From: Sediminicoccus sp. KRV36
Lineage (GTDB): Bacteria > Pseudomonadota > Alphaproteobacteria > Acetobacterales > Acetobacteraceae
Assembly: GCF_023243115.1 (NCBI RefSeq)
Contig: NZ_CP085081.1
Location: 1,116,001-1,180,000 of the forward strand
Reading direction: 5' to 3'
DNA: 64,000 nt
Below the pieces are notes generated by a model. It saw nothing but the letters and a program-made list of their open reading frames with translations, was not told the origin of the DNA and did no database searches. Position numbers and translations under genes: made by a program. Shown piece after piece: positions 16,131-24,757 of this stretch. How positions within the stretch are numbered: position 1 is the stretch's first letter; every line of letters starts with the position of its first letter.

Positions 16131-18902
16131 TCAATGCGCCTCCGCCCAGGAGGTGCCGTGGCCGACTTCCACCAGCAGCGGCACGCGGAGCTCGGCGACA
16201 CCTTCCATCACGCGGCGCAGCACGCCGCCGGCCGCTTCGATCTCCGCCTCGGGCACTTCCAGCACGAGTTCGTCATGCACCTGCAGCAGCATGCGCGACT
16301 TGAGGCCCGCCTCCCGAAGTGCGGCGGGCACGCGCACCATGGCGCGCTTGATGATTTCGGCAGCCCCGCCCTGGAAGGGCGCGTTGATCGCCTGGCGCTC
16401 GGCACCCGCGCGCAGCATGGCGTCCTTCGCCTTGATGTTCTGGATCCAGAGCCGCCGGCCGAAGGGCGAGAGCACATAGCCGGTGCTGCGGGCCTCCTCC
16501 TTGAGCCGCTCCATCTCGGCGCGGATGCCGGGATATTGCGCGAAATAGGCGTCGATGATGCCGCGCGCTTCGCCGGGCGCGATGCCGAGGCGGCCGGCGA
16601 GGCCAAAGGCGCTCATCCCGTAGATGATGCCGAAATTGATCGTCTTCGCGCGGCGCCGGGCTTCCTTGTCCACGCTGCCCGGCTCCAGGTGGAAGATTTC
16701 TGCGGCCGTCCGGCTGTGGATGTCCTCGCCCTTCTCGAAGGCTTCGCGCAGCGTGGGCACATCGGCCAGATGCGCCAGCAGGCGCAGCTCGATCTGGCTG
16801 TAATCGGCGCTCATCAGCACGTGGCCCGGCTCGGCCACGAAGGCGCGGCGGATGCGCATGCCCTCCTCGCTGCGGATCGGGATGTTCTGCAGGTTGGGCT
16901 CGGTCGAGGAAAGGCGGCCGGTGCTGGTGACGGCCATGGCGTAATCGGTGTGCACGCGGCCATCGGGCGCGATCTGCGCGGCCAGGCCTTCGACATAGGT
17001 GGATTTCAGCTTGGCGAGCTGGCGCCATTCCAGCACCACGCGCGGCAATTCAGCGCCCTGCGCGGCAAGGTCTTCGAGCACGCTCGCATCGGTGGAATAG
17101 GCGCCGGTCTTGCCCTTCTTGCCGCCCTTCAGGCCCATCTCGTCGAACAGGATTTCGCCCAGCTGCTTGGGGCTGCCCACATTGAAGGCGCGGCCGGCGA
17201 TGCGGTGGCACTCGGCCTCCAGCACCACCAGGCGCTCGGCGAAATCCTGGCCGATGCGCGCGAGTTCCGCGCCGTCCACGCGCACGCCGGCCTGCTCCAT
17301 ATGGGCCAGCACGGGGATCATCCGGCGCTCCACCTGCTCATACATCGCAAGTGCCCGTTCGGGGCGCAGGCGCGGGCGCAGCTTGTGCCAGAGGCGCAAA
17401 GTCACATCCGCATCCTCAGCCGCATAGGCCGTGGCGCGATCGAGTGGCACATGGGCGAAGCTGATGCGCGCCTTGCCCGTGCCGGTGACTTCATCGAAGG
17501 AGATCGGCTTGTGGCCAAGATGCAGTTGCGCGAGCTCATCCATGCCATGCCCATGGGCGCCGGCTTCCAGCGCGTAGGAGATCAGCATGGTGTCATCCAC
17601 GGGGCTGACCGTGATGGCGCCGTTTTGGGCCTGGGCCAGCACTTCGCAATCATACTTCGCGTTGTGCAGCACCTTGAGAACCGCTGCGTCCTCCAGCAGC
17701 GGGCGCAACGCGGCGATGGCATCGTCAAAGGGGATTTGCGCTGGCGTTTCGGTCAGCATGTCGGCCCCCGCATGGCGCAGCGGGATGTAGCAGGCGCGGC
17801 CAGGTGCCACGGCGAGGCAGACGCCGACCAGGCGCGCGGCCAGCGCATCCAGGCTGTCGGTTTCGGTGTCCAGCGCAATCACGCCTGCTTCCCGCGCCAG
17901 GCCGATCCAGCGCTCCAGCGCGGTGAGGTCGCTCACGCATTCATAGGGGCCGAAGCCGGCTGTATCCGGTGAGGGCTCCGCCTCGCTCGCCACCGGCCGT
18001 GCGCGCTGCGGCGCGCCGCCATCGCCCAGGCCAAGCCGCGCGGCAAGGCTGCGGAAGTTGTTCTCAGCCAGGAAGGCGCCGAGCCGCGCGGGTTCGGGTG
18101 CCTTGGCACGCAGACTCTCGATGGGGGCGGGCAGGGGCGCGTTCTCATCCAGCGTGACGAGCCGCAGCGAAATGCGCGCCATCTCAGCGTGCTCCAGCAG
18201 CAATTCGCGCCGCTTGGGCTGCTTGATCTCGCCGGCGCGGGCCAGCAGGGTTTCGAGGTCGCCATACTCGGCCAGCAGGCTCGCCGCCGTCTTCACGCCG
18301 ATGCCGGGCACGCCTGGCACATTGTCGGTCGCATCGCCGGCCAGCGCCTGGACTTCGGCCACCTTGTTGGGTGCGACGCCGAATTTCTCCAGCACCTCCG
18401 CCTCGCGGATCGGCTTCTGCTTGATCGGGTCCAGCATGATCACGTGCTCGCGGATCAGCTGCATCAGATCCTTGTCGGAGGAGACGATGGTGACGCGGCC
18501 GCCCTCGGCTTCAAAAGCTTTCGCATAGGCGGCGATCAGGTCATCCGCCTCGAAGCCCGCCAGCTCCACCCGGGCCACGCCGAAGGCCTCGGTCGCCTCG
18601 CGGATCAGCGCGAATTGCGGAACCAGCTCCTCCGGCGGTTCGGGGCGATGCGCCTTGTAGGCGGGGTAGATTTCACTGCGGAAGGTGGTGCGCGCCGTGT
18701 CGAAGATCACGGCGATATGCGTCGAGACATTCTGGCTGAGGAAGCGCTCCAGGATCTGCGCGAAGCCGAAGACGGCATTGACCGGCGTGCCATCGGGCCG
18801 CGTCATCGGCGGCAGGGCGTGGAAGGCGCGGAAGATGTAGCCGCTGCCGTCAATCAGGATGAGGTGGGGATCACCCGAAGGCGCGTCAGTGATGTCCGTC
18901 AT
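16131..18902 (-). CDS. polA: DNA polymerase I
   Basis: A 923-residue three-domain DNA polymerase I for gap filling and Okazaki primer removal. The 5' nuclease domain covers about residues 1-290 (LILIDGSGYIFRAFHALPP, SSDKDLMQL, GDATDNVPGVPGIGVKTA). The 3'-5' exonuclease domain follows, with its acidic motif intact in VIALDTETDSLDA near residue 340, so proofreading should be active. The polymerase domain carries motif A (SADYSQIELRLLAHL, about 697-711), the O-helix RRRAKTINFGIIYGMS and motif C VHDELVLEVP near 874. ATG 18902 is used. Another ATG four codons upstream is possible and has AAGG directly before it. The start overlaps the end of the zf-CHCC gene. Confidence 0.97.
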   Translation of the reverse strand: MTDITDAPSGDPHLILIDGSGYIFRAFHALPPMTRPDGTPVNAVFGFAQILERFLSQNVSTHIAVIFDTARTTFRSEIYPAYKAHRPEPPEELVPQFALIREATEAFGVARVELAGFEADDLIAAYAKAFEAEGGRVTIVSSDKDLMQLIREHVIMLDPIKQKPIREAEVLEKFGVAPNKVAEVQALAGDATDNVPGVPGIGVKTAASLLAEYGDLETLLARAGEIKQPKRRELLLEHAEMARISLRLVTLDENAPLPAPIESLRAKAPEPARLGAFLAENNFRSLAARLGLGDGGAPQRARPVASEAEPSPDTAGFGPYECVSDLTALERWIGLAREAGVIALDTETDSLDALAARLVGVCLAVAPGRACYIPLRHAGADMLTETPAQIPFDDAIAALRPLLEDAAVLKVLHNAKYDCEVLAQAQNGAITVSPVDDTMLISYALEAGAHGHGMDELAQLHLGHKPISFDEVTGTGKARISFAHVPLDRATAYAAEDADVTLRLWHKLRPRLRPERALAMYEQVERRMIPVLAHMEQAGVRVDGAELARIGQDFAERLVVLEAECHRIAGRAFNVGSPKQLGEILFDEMGLKGGKKGKTGAYSTDASVLEDLAAQGAELPRVVLEWRQLAKLKSTYVEGLAAQIAPDGRVHTDYAMAVTSTGRLSSTEPNLQNIPIRSEEGMRIRRAFVAEPGHVLMSADYSQIELRLLAHLADVPTLREAFEKGEDIHSRTAAEIFHLEPGSVDKEARRRAKTINFGIIYGMSAFGLAGRLGIAPGEARGIIDAYFAQYPGIRAEMERLKEEARSTGYVLSPFGRRLWIQNIKAKDAMLRAGAERQAINAPFQGGAAEIIKRAMVRVPAALREAGLKSRMLLQVHDELVLEVPEAEIEAAGGVLRRVMEGVAELRVPLLVEVGHGTSWAEAH

Positions 18903-19110
18903 CGCCCGCACCATCCTTCAGCCGGTAGGTGCGCGAGCAATAGGGGCAGGTGACCTCGTGCTCCTCGATTCGCATCCAGATCATGGGATGCCCGAGAGCA
19001 CCGCCGCCGCCATCGCAACTCACGGCGCGGCTTTCCGCCTCGGTCACGTCCTCGGGGGTGACGCCCTCGGTCCACTTGGGGCCATAGCCGGTCATCTGCG
19101 GGTCGCGCAT
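18886..19110 (-). CDS. zf-CHCC zinc-finger domain protein
   Basis: A 74-residue protein with the zf-CHCC pattern: Cys in SCDGGGGALGHP, His in GHPMIWMRI, and C-P-Y-C near the C-terminus (VTCPYCSRTYRL). That gives four zinc ligands (C-H-C-C). The domain is related to the mitochondrial complex I subunit NDUFS6 and is common as a small stand-alone protein in alphaproteobacteria. Its role there is not known. The His/Asp-rich tail (DGAGDDGHH) overlaps the polA start, so the two genes are translationally linked. The upstream gap holds a divergent promoter region with the lipoprotein gene. Confidence 0.85.
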   Translation of the reverse strand: MRDPQMTGYGPKWTEGVTPEDVTEAESRAVSCDGGGGALGHPMIWMRIEEHEVTCPYCSRTYRLKDGAGDDGHH

Positions 19111-19192
19111 CTGGGGGATTCATCCTTTGCCGCGTGTGGGCGCAACATAAACCGCTGGCCACGGATGGGCCAGCGGGCCATATGCGGGGGCG

Positions 19193-20254
19193 ATGAAGTT
19201 GTTCACCGCCCTGATCCTCGCGCTGCTGTCGCTTGCGGCCTGCGCGCCTGTGGTGGTGCCGGCCGGTCCTGCCACGCGCGCCGCCGGCATCGAGGGCTTC
19301 GAGCCGCCGCCGCTGCCCTGGATGCCCATCCCCGGCTGGGCCTTCGCACCCTCTCCCGCGCCGCCGCAGCCCTCGGGACCGCGGCCGGAAGCCATGCTGG
19401 TGATGCCCGATGGCGCGCGCCTGCCGCTGCGTGTCTGGCGGCCGGAGGGCGCGCCGCGCTTCGTCATCCTCGCCATCCATGGCCTGGCCGACCATGGCGG
19501 CAACATGCTGGAGGAGGGCGGCCCCTTGCTCACAGCCGGCGGCGCGCTGGTCTATGCCTACGACCAGCGCGGCTTCGGCTGGACCCGGCCGCGCGGCTAT
19601 TGGGCCGGTGCCGAGACGATGGTGAATGACGCGCACGCCGCCCTGGACCTGATCCGCGCGCGGCATCCTGGCCTGCCGATTTTCCTGCTGGGCGAGAGCA
19701 TGGGCGGGGCCGTGGTGCTGGCGATGGGCCGCACCGATGTCACGGGCATCATCCTTTCCTCCCCCGCACTCTGGGGCCGCGCCTATATGCCGCGCTTCCT
19801 GCGCGCCTTGCTCTGGGGGGCGGCGCATGTGCTGGGCCCGGTCGCGATGCCGGCCAGCGCGCCCAATATCACCGCCAGCGACAATCGCGAGGCGCTGCTG
19901 CGCTTCGGCAGTGATCCGCTGACGCTGCGCGAAATCCGCTTCGACATGGTCAGTGGCCTGGTGGACCTGATGGACCAGGCCGTCGCCGCACTCCCCACAT
20001 GCTGCCGCGCGGTGCCCACGCTGATCATGGTCGGTGGCAATGACCAGGTGGTGCCCACCCCCATCGCCCGCCGCGCGCTGCGCGATGCCGGCGTGCCGCG
20101 CGTGGCCCTCTACACCGAGGGCTGGCACCTGCTGCTGCGCGATGGCGTGCGGGCACGCGTGGCGCGGGACATCATCGAATTCCTGAACATGCCCGATGTG
20201 CCAACTTCACGCGAGGCAGCCGGCGCGGCCTGGCTGGCGCGGACGCCCCCCTGA
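19193..20254 (+). CDS. Alpha/beta hydrolase lipoprotein (lysophospholipase type)
   Basis: A 353-residue lipoprotein with a short signal peptide ending in the lipobox L-A-A-C (Cys17), so it should be anchored in the periplasm. The hydrolase domain begins near residue 65. Key features are the oxyanion segment ILAIHGLADHGGNMLEEGG, the DQRGFG turn, the nucleophile elbow LLGESMGGAVVLA (Ser about 168), an acid in VGGNDQVVPTPIA and a final His in YTEGWHLLLRD. This matches the serine aminopeptidase S33 / monoglyceride lipase group. The substrate is probably a lipid or ester. It starts divergently from the zf-CHCC gene and converges with the SDR gene. Confidence 0.87.
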   Translation: MKLFTALILALLSLAACAPVVVPAGPATRAAGIEGFEPPPLPWMPIPGWAFAPSPAPPQPSGPRPEAMLVMPDGARLPLRVWRPEGAPRFVILAIHGLADHGGNMLEEGGPLLTAGGALVYAYDQRGFGWTRPRGYWAGAETMVNDAHAALDLIRARHPGLPIFLLGESMGGAVVLAMGRTDVTGIILSSPALWGRAYMPRFLRALLWGAAHVLGPVAMPASAPNITASDNREALLRFGSDPLTLREIRFDMVSGLVDLMDQAVAALPTCCRAVPTLIMVGGNDQVVPTPIARRALRDAGVPRVALYTEGWHLLLRDGVRARVARDIIEFLNMPDVPTSREAAGAAWLARTPP

Positions 20255-20257
20255 GGC

Positions 20258-20283
20258 TGGGGCCCCGGCCGCCGGAGGCCGTT
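20258..20283. repeat. GC-rich palindromic end element
   Basis: In the 34-base gap between two converging genes, GGGGCCCCGGCCGCCGGAGG closely matches one arm of the larger inverted-repeat element at 29871-30072. It probably works as a transcript-end hairpin or marks a short copy of that family. Confidence 0.45.
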
Positions 20284-20288
20284 TGCCC

Positions 20289-21029
20289 TCACGTCTCCGC
20301 ACCACCATTCACCGCCAGCATCTGCCCGTTGATGAACGCCCCCTCCGCCGAGGCCAGCAGCCGCACCAGCGCCGCCACTTCGGCCGGCTGGCCCATGCGC
20401 CCCACCGGCACCCGCGCCACCATCGCCTGGCGATAGGCCGAGGGCGCGTCCGTCTCGTCATCCGCCGCGATCGGCCCGGGCGAGATGGCGTTCACCGTCA
20501 CCCCGCGTGGGCCGAATTCCTTGCCGAGGGATTTGGTCAGCCCCCAGACGGCATGCTTGGCGATGGAAACCGGCGCCCGGCCGGCATAGCCATGGATGGC
20601 ATTCATGCCCGTGAAGTTCACGATGCGGCCCCAGCCCTGCGCCAGCATCCCCGGCAGGCAGGCCTGGGAGAGCCAGATGGCGGCCTCCAGATCCACCGCC
20701 ATCACCCGGCGGTAATCCGCCTCGGTGAGGTCCAGGAAGGCATTCAGCGGGCGCAGCGCGGCATTGTTCACCAGCACATCCACGCGCCCGAATTCCGCCA
20801 CCGCGGCGGCCACGATGCGCGTGCATTCATCGCGCAGGCCCACATCGCCCATCGCGACCATCGCCTTGGCACCCAGGGCGCGCACCTCATTCGCGACGCT
20901 TTCCGCCGCCGCGCGGTCTGTCGAGCCATTGACGATGACGCTGAACCCCTCCCGCGCCAAAGCGAGAGCCACGGCGCGGCCGATATTGCGGCCAGCGCCA
21001 GTGACGAGGGCGGTCTTGGTGTGGCTCAT
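20289..21029 (-). CDS. SDR-family protein with atypical active site
   Basis: A 246-residue short-chain dehydrogenase/reductase fold. The nucleotide-binding TGAGRNIGRAVALAL (about residues 10-24) and VNNAALRPL are normal. The catalytic part is not. Where the family has Ser and a Y-x-x-x-K motif, this protein has VNFTGMNAIHGY and then APVSIAKHAVWGL, so the lysine is kept but the tyrosine position reads Val and the serine position reads Gly. The C-terminus (AISPGPIAADD, INGQMLAVNGGAE) is standard. It may use another residue, act on an easy substrate or be regulatory. The gene stands alone, convergent with the lipoprotein hydrolase. Confidence 0.82.
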   Translation of the reverse strand: MSHTKTALVTGAGRNIGRAVALALAREGFSVIVNGSTDRAAAESVANEVRALGAKAMVAMGDVGLRDECTRIVAAAVAEFGRVDVLVNNAALRPLNAFLDLTEADYRRVMAVDLEAAIWLSQACLPGMLAQGWGRIVNFTGMNAIHGYAGRAPVSIAKHAVWGLTKSLGKEFGPRGVTVNAISPGPIAADDETDAPSAYRQAMVARVPVGRMGQPAEVAALVRLLASAEGAFINGQMLAVNGGAET

Positions 21030-21111
21030 GCGGATGTCCCTGGGAAATGCCCGGCAGCATCGCGCCGGAGCATCCTGGCCTCAAGCCCCGGGCTGCGACA
21101 GCGTCCGCCGC

Positions 21112-23604
21112 CTATCCCGGCATCTCCGGCCAGTCATGTTTCGGATAGCGGCCGCGCATGTCCTTGCGCGCATCCGCCCAGCCATGGCGCCAGAAGGAAG
21201 CGAGATCCGCCGTGATGGCGATGGGCCGCCCGGCGGGGGAGAGCAGCGCCACCTGCAACGGGATGCGCCCGCCCGCCAGCGGGGGCATGGCGCCCATCCC
21301 ATAGAGATGCTGGGCGCGCGCCTCCAGCGTCGGGATTTCGGCGCTGTAGTCCACGCCTGCGCTGCGGCCTTGCGGCAATTCGATCCGCGCGGGCAGGGCG
21401 GCATCCAGCTTGCGGCGCAGATCATGCGCGAGGAGCATGGGTGCCACATCGAGGGATTTCAGCTCCACCAGCTTCGTCAGCCCGTTGCAATACGGCGCCA
21501 GCCAGTCCTTCGCGCTGGCAGCCAGCGCCGCATCGCTCACATCGGGCCAGGGTGGTCCCTCCAGCGCATGCATGCGCGCGATGCGGGCGCGGAGCTGCTT
21601 CGCGGCTTCGCTCCAGTCGAGGTCGCGCAAGCCGCGCTCGGCCGCGGCCTCGGCGAGGGCTTCGGCCATGGCGGCGGGGTCGGCGCGCGCCAAGGGGGTT
21701 TCTTCGAGAACCAGGGGGCCGAACATCACCCGGCGGCGGGCCAGCACCGCACCCGCGCGCGCATCGAAGGCCGCCCCTTCCACCGTCACGAAGCGTTCCG
21801 GGAAGCGCGCTTCCAGCACGGCGCGGCTGATGGGGGCCGCCATGCGGATGCGCGCCTCCGTGCCCTTGAGTTCCAGATCGGCGACGGCGAGAAGCGTTTG
21901 CTTGGCAAGCGGGTCCGCGCCGGAAATCCGCGCCCCCTGGCCGGAAGCCAGGCGAAACGCGCCATCCATCGTGCCGCGCTTCAGCGCGATGCGGTCCGGG
22001 AAGCCCGCCGCCAGCAGCGCGCCCGCATCGCCCTCGGGCAGCGTATTGCCATGCACGCCAAGGCGCCGGCGATGCATGGCGGCCGAGCGGCGGATCGAGC
22101 GGATCGCCATGCCGTCACTCTCGGCATGCGCGTGGCCGTGCAGCACATCGAGGCGCAGCGTGATATCGGCCGGCGGCTCGCGTCCCCTCAAGGGGTCACG
22201 CTCTTCCAGCAGGGCCGCGAGATCGGCGGCGAGTGCGGCCTCGCCCTCATTCTCCACCGCGCACATCATGCGCGCCAGGCGCGGATGCGTGCCCATGCGC
22301 GCCATGCGCTTGCCCATCACGGTGATGCGGCCCGCTGCATCCATCGCATCCAGGTTGCGCAGCAGGGCGCGCGCGGCCGCCAATTGGCCGGCGGGCGGCG
22401 GATCGAGGAAGGGCAGCGCCAGCGGGTCCGCCCCCCAGCCCGCGCAATCCAGCACGAGGGAGGAGAGTTCCGCCTCCAGCATCTCGGGGCGATCCTGCAG
22501 GGGCATGCCGCGCTGCACCGCCTCGCTCCAGAGGCGCACGGCCACCCCCGGCTCGGTTCGGCCGGCGCGGCCGGCGCGCTGCTCGGCGGCGGCGCGGCTG
22601 ATGCGCAGCGTAACGAGGCGTGTGAGGCCCGTGGCACCATCCAGGCGCGGCGCGCGGCGATAGCCGCCATCCACGACGATGCGCACGCCGGGCACGGTGA
22701 GCGAGGTTTCGGCGATGCTCGTCGCCAGCACCACGCGGCGGCGCGGGGCAGCGTCCGATGGCCGAAGGGCCGCTTGGCCCGGAGGGCTGAATCGGCCGCC
22801 CAAAGGATTCAGCGCCCGGTCCTGCTCGGCCGGAGAAAGCTCGCCATGCAGCGGCAGCACATCGGCATCGAGGCCGGAAAGCCGCTCGGCGGTGCGGCGG
22901 ATTTCGCCCCAGCCGGGCAGGAAGGCCAGCACATCGCCGCCCTCGCGCGCCATGATGCCGCGGATCGCGACGGCCATGGCCTCGGGCAGGTCGCGCGGGT
23001 CGGTGATGTCGCGCTTCACATGCTCGACGCGGACCGGGTGCGCGCGGCCCGCACTTTCGATCAGCGGCGCGTTCATGAGCTTGGTAAAGGCACCGCCATC
23101 CAGTGTGGCGGACATGGCCAGCAGCCGCAGTTCCGGCCGCAATCCGGCCTGCAGATCCAGGCAGAGTGCGAGGCCAAGATCGGTGTCGAGATGCCGCTCA
23201 TGCGCCTCGTCGAAGAAGACGGCGGCGACACCCTCCAGCCCCGGATCGGATTGCAGGCGGCGGACCAGCAGCCCCTCGGTGATGACCTCGATGCGCGTGG
23301 CGGCGGAGACGGCGCGGTCCAGCCGGGTGGAAAGCCCCACCACGCCGCCCGGCTGCTCGCCCAGCAGTGCCGCCATGCGGCGTGCCGCGGCGCGCGCGGC
23401 CACGCGGCGGGGTTCCAGCACCAAAATCTTCTGGCCCTGCGCCCATGGCTCCTCGCGCAGCACCAGCGGCACCAGCGTGGTCTTGCCGGCGCCGGGTGGG
23501 GCGACCAGCACGGCGTTGCTGCCGCTGTTCAGCGCTGCGCGCAGCGCCGGCAGCGCTTCCGTGACGGGAAGATCGGGCGCGAGGTGGTCAGGCAAGGGCG
23601 TCAA
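21112..23604 (-). CDS. hrpB: ATP-dependent helicase HrpB
   Basis: An 830-residue DEAH-box helicase of the HrpB family. The order is P-loop VLVAPPGAGKTTLVPL (about residues 33-48), FDEAHERHLDTDL (DEAH near 132), the SAT motif MSATLDGGAFTKL, motif V/VI regions VVLATSIAETSLTVPGVRIVVD and RISRAAAEQRAGRAGRTEPGV, and the HrpB-specific C-terminus (AGRIPLQVALLSPAGRPIAIT). In E. coli HrpB is dispensable and of unclear function. Odd: between DRALNP and PRRRVVLATS there is an insert of about 18 residues (about 265-285) that corresponds to a palindromic DNA element and is absent from the equivalent short loop of E. coli HrpB as I recall it. Confidence 0.95.
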   Translation of the reverse strand: MTPLPDHLAPDLPVTEALPALRAALNSGSNAVLVAPPGAGKTTLVPLVLREEPWAQGQKILVLEPRRVAARAAARRMAALLGEQPGGVVGLSTRLDRAVSAATRIEVITEGLLVRRLQSDPGLEGVAAVFFDEAHERHLDTDLGLALCLDLQAGLRPELRLLAMSATLDGGAFTKLMNAPLIESAGRAHPVRVEHVKRDITDPRDLPEAMAVAIRGIMAREGGDVLAFLPGWGEIRRTAERLSGLDADVLPLHGELSPAEQDRALNPLGGRFSPPGQAALRPSDAAPRRRVVLATSIAETSLTVPGVRIVVDGGYRRAPRLDGATGLTRLVTLRISRAAAEQRAGRAGRTEPGVAVRLWSEAVQRGMPLQDRPEMLEAELSSLVLDCAGWGADPLALPFLDPPPAGQLAAARALLRNLDAMDAAGRITVMGKRMARMGTHPRLARMMCAVENEGEAALAADLAALLEERDPLRGREPPADITLRLDVLHGHAHAESDGMAIRSIRRSAAMHRRRLGVHGNTLPEGDAGALLAAGFPDRIALKRGTMDGAFRLASGQGARISGADPLAKQTLLAVADLELKGTEARIRMAAPISRAVLEARFPERFVTVEGAAFDARAGAVLARRRVMFGPLVLEETPLARADPAAMAEALAEAAAERGLRDLDWSEAAKQLRARIARMHALEGPPWPDVSDAALAASAKDWLAPYCNGLTKLVELKSLDVAPMLLAHDLRRKLDAALPARIELPQGRSAGVDYSAEIPTLEARAQHLYGMGAMPPLAGGRIPLQVALLSPAGRPIAITADLASFWRHGWADARKDMRGRYPKHDWPEMPG
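22752..22815. repeat. Probable palindromic element inserted in frame in hrpB
   Basis: The stretch begins GTCCGATGGCCGAAGGGCCG and continues to CTGAATCGGCCGCC. Its ends (TCCGAT ... AATCGGCC) and inner GGCC stems resemble the pmbA-start element and the 54-bp array units. It encodes the extra residues between DRALNP and PRRRVV. Family membership is less sure than for the other copies because the interior is more diverged. Confidence 0.5.
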
Positions 23605-23622
23605 TCATCCGCCATGCGGCGC

Positions 23623-24651
23623 CTATTCCCACCCTTCGGCCACCGCCTTGCCGATCATGCTGCCGCTCTCCACCAGGGCGTGGCCGGCCAGCAGATGGGC
23701 GGCGCTGATGCGGCCCAGATGCTGCGTCATCGTGTGGCGCAGCGTGCCGGCTTCCAGCAGGCCGGCCACCTCGTTCAGCAGCAGATGCTGCTTCGCGATA
23801 TCGGCGGTGCCGAAGACGCTGCGGGCGAACATCGCCTCCCAGTGGAAGCTCGCGGATTTGGCCTTGAGGCGGCCGATCTCCAGCGTGTTCAGGTCATCAA
23901 TCGCGCAGATGGCGCCTTGCGGGGCGATGATCTCGCACAGCGCGCGCCAGTGATGCAGCGTCTGCGTCGTGGAGAAGATCCAGGGGAACGCCACGCCGAG
24001 TGCCCGGGCCTGGGCCACCAGGTCACCGCTGTGATCCAGCACGTCATGCGCGCCCATCTTCAGGCACCATTCCCGGCTTTCCGCGCGCGATGCGGTGGTG
24101 ACGACGCGCAGGCCCGTCAGCCGCCGCGCGAGCTGGATCGCCATGGAACCCACACCCCCGGCACCGCCGATGATGAGCACGGCTCCGCCCGCGTCACGCA
24201 AGCTTCCCCCGCCCGTGGCCCGTGGGAGGCGAAGCCTGTCGAACAGCGCCTCCCAGGCGGTGATGCTGGTCAGTGGCATGGCGGCGGCTTCGGCGAAGGA
24301 GAGGTTCTTCGGCTTGCGGCCGACGATCCGCTCATCCACCAGATGGAGCTGGGCATTGCTGCCGGTGCGGTTCACGGCGCCGGCATAATACACCTCCTCG
24401 CCATCGCCGAAGATATGCGCATCCGGCCCGCGCGCGCGGATCACGCCGCAGGCATCAAAGCCCAGCACGCGGCGCTCGCCAGCCGGATCGGCCGCGCTGC
24501 GCAGCTTGGCATCCACGGGGTTCACCGAGACGGCGCGCACCTCGATCAGCAGGTCATGGCCACGCGGGGCGGCGGGGTCGGGCAGGACCACATCCTCCAG
24601 CGCATCCTCATGCGCAACCGGGCGGCAATGGGTATAGGCAACTGCTTTCAT
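23623..24651 (-). CDS. Zinc-type alcohol dehydrogenase-like (quinone oxidoreductase group) protein
   Basis: A 342-residue medium-chain dehydrogenase/reductase. It starts MKAVAYTHC, has the GroES-like N-terminal half (SVNPVDAKLRSA, VLGFDACGVI) and a Rossmann half with VLIIGGAGGVGSMAIQLARRL (about residues 150-170). The cysteine and histidine pattern for catalytic zinc is not complete, so it belongs with the zinc-independent quinone-oxidoreductase-like branch (adh_fam_1 type), probably an NADPH-dependent reductase. The ATG at 24651 has a GGAG upstream. A longer frame extends 36 codons but is not family-like. It is divergent from the metallo-hydrolase gene, with a shared 106-base promoter gap. 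Confidence 0.85.
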   Translation of the reverse strand: MKAVAYTHCRPVAHEDALEDVVLPDPAAPRGHDLLIEVRAVSVNPVDAKLRSAADPAGERRVLGFDACGVIRARGPDAHIFGDGEEVYYAGAVNRTGSNAQLHLVDERIVGRKPKNLSFAEAAAMPLTSITAWEALFDRLRLPRATGGGSLRDAGGAVLIIGGAGGVGSMAIQLARRLTGLRVVTTASRAESREWCLKMGAHDVLDHSGDLVAQARALGVAFPWIFSTTQTLHHWRALCEIIAPQGAICAIDDLNTLEIGRLKAKSASFHWEAMFARSVFGTADIAKQHLLLNEVAGLLEAGTLRHTMTQHLGRISAAHLLAGHALVESGSMIGKAVAEGWE

Positions 24652-24757
24652 TCTGGCCCCTCCGGCGACATTTTTCCGTGGCTTGTCATAAGCCAAGGGC
24701 TGACAAGGTGCGAGCGGCACCGTATTTCTGACCGCACCGTAACGGAGGCTCCATGTC

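Noticed and set aside
15850..16134. The 94-residue repeat frame as an annotated protein
   Set aside because: All frames through the GC-rich array are open, so openness alone is weak. It is reported as a repeat and a finding, not as a CDS.
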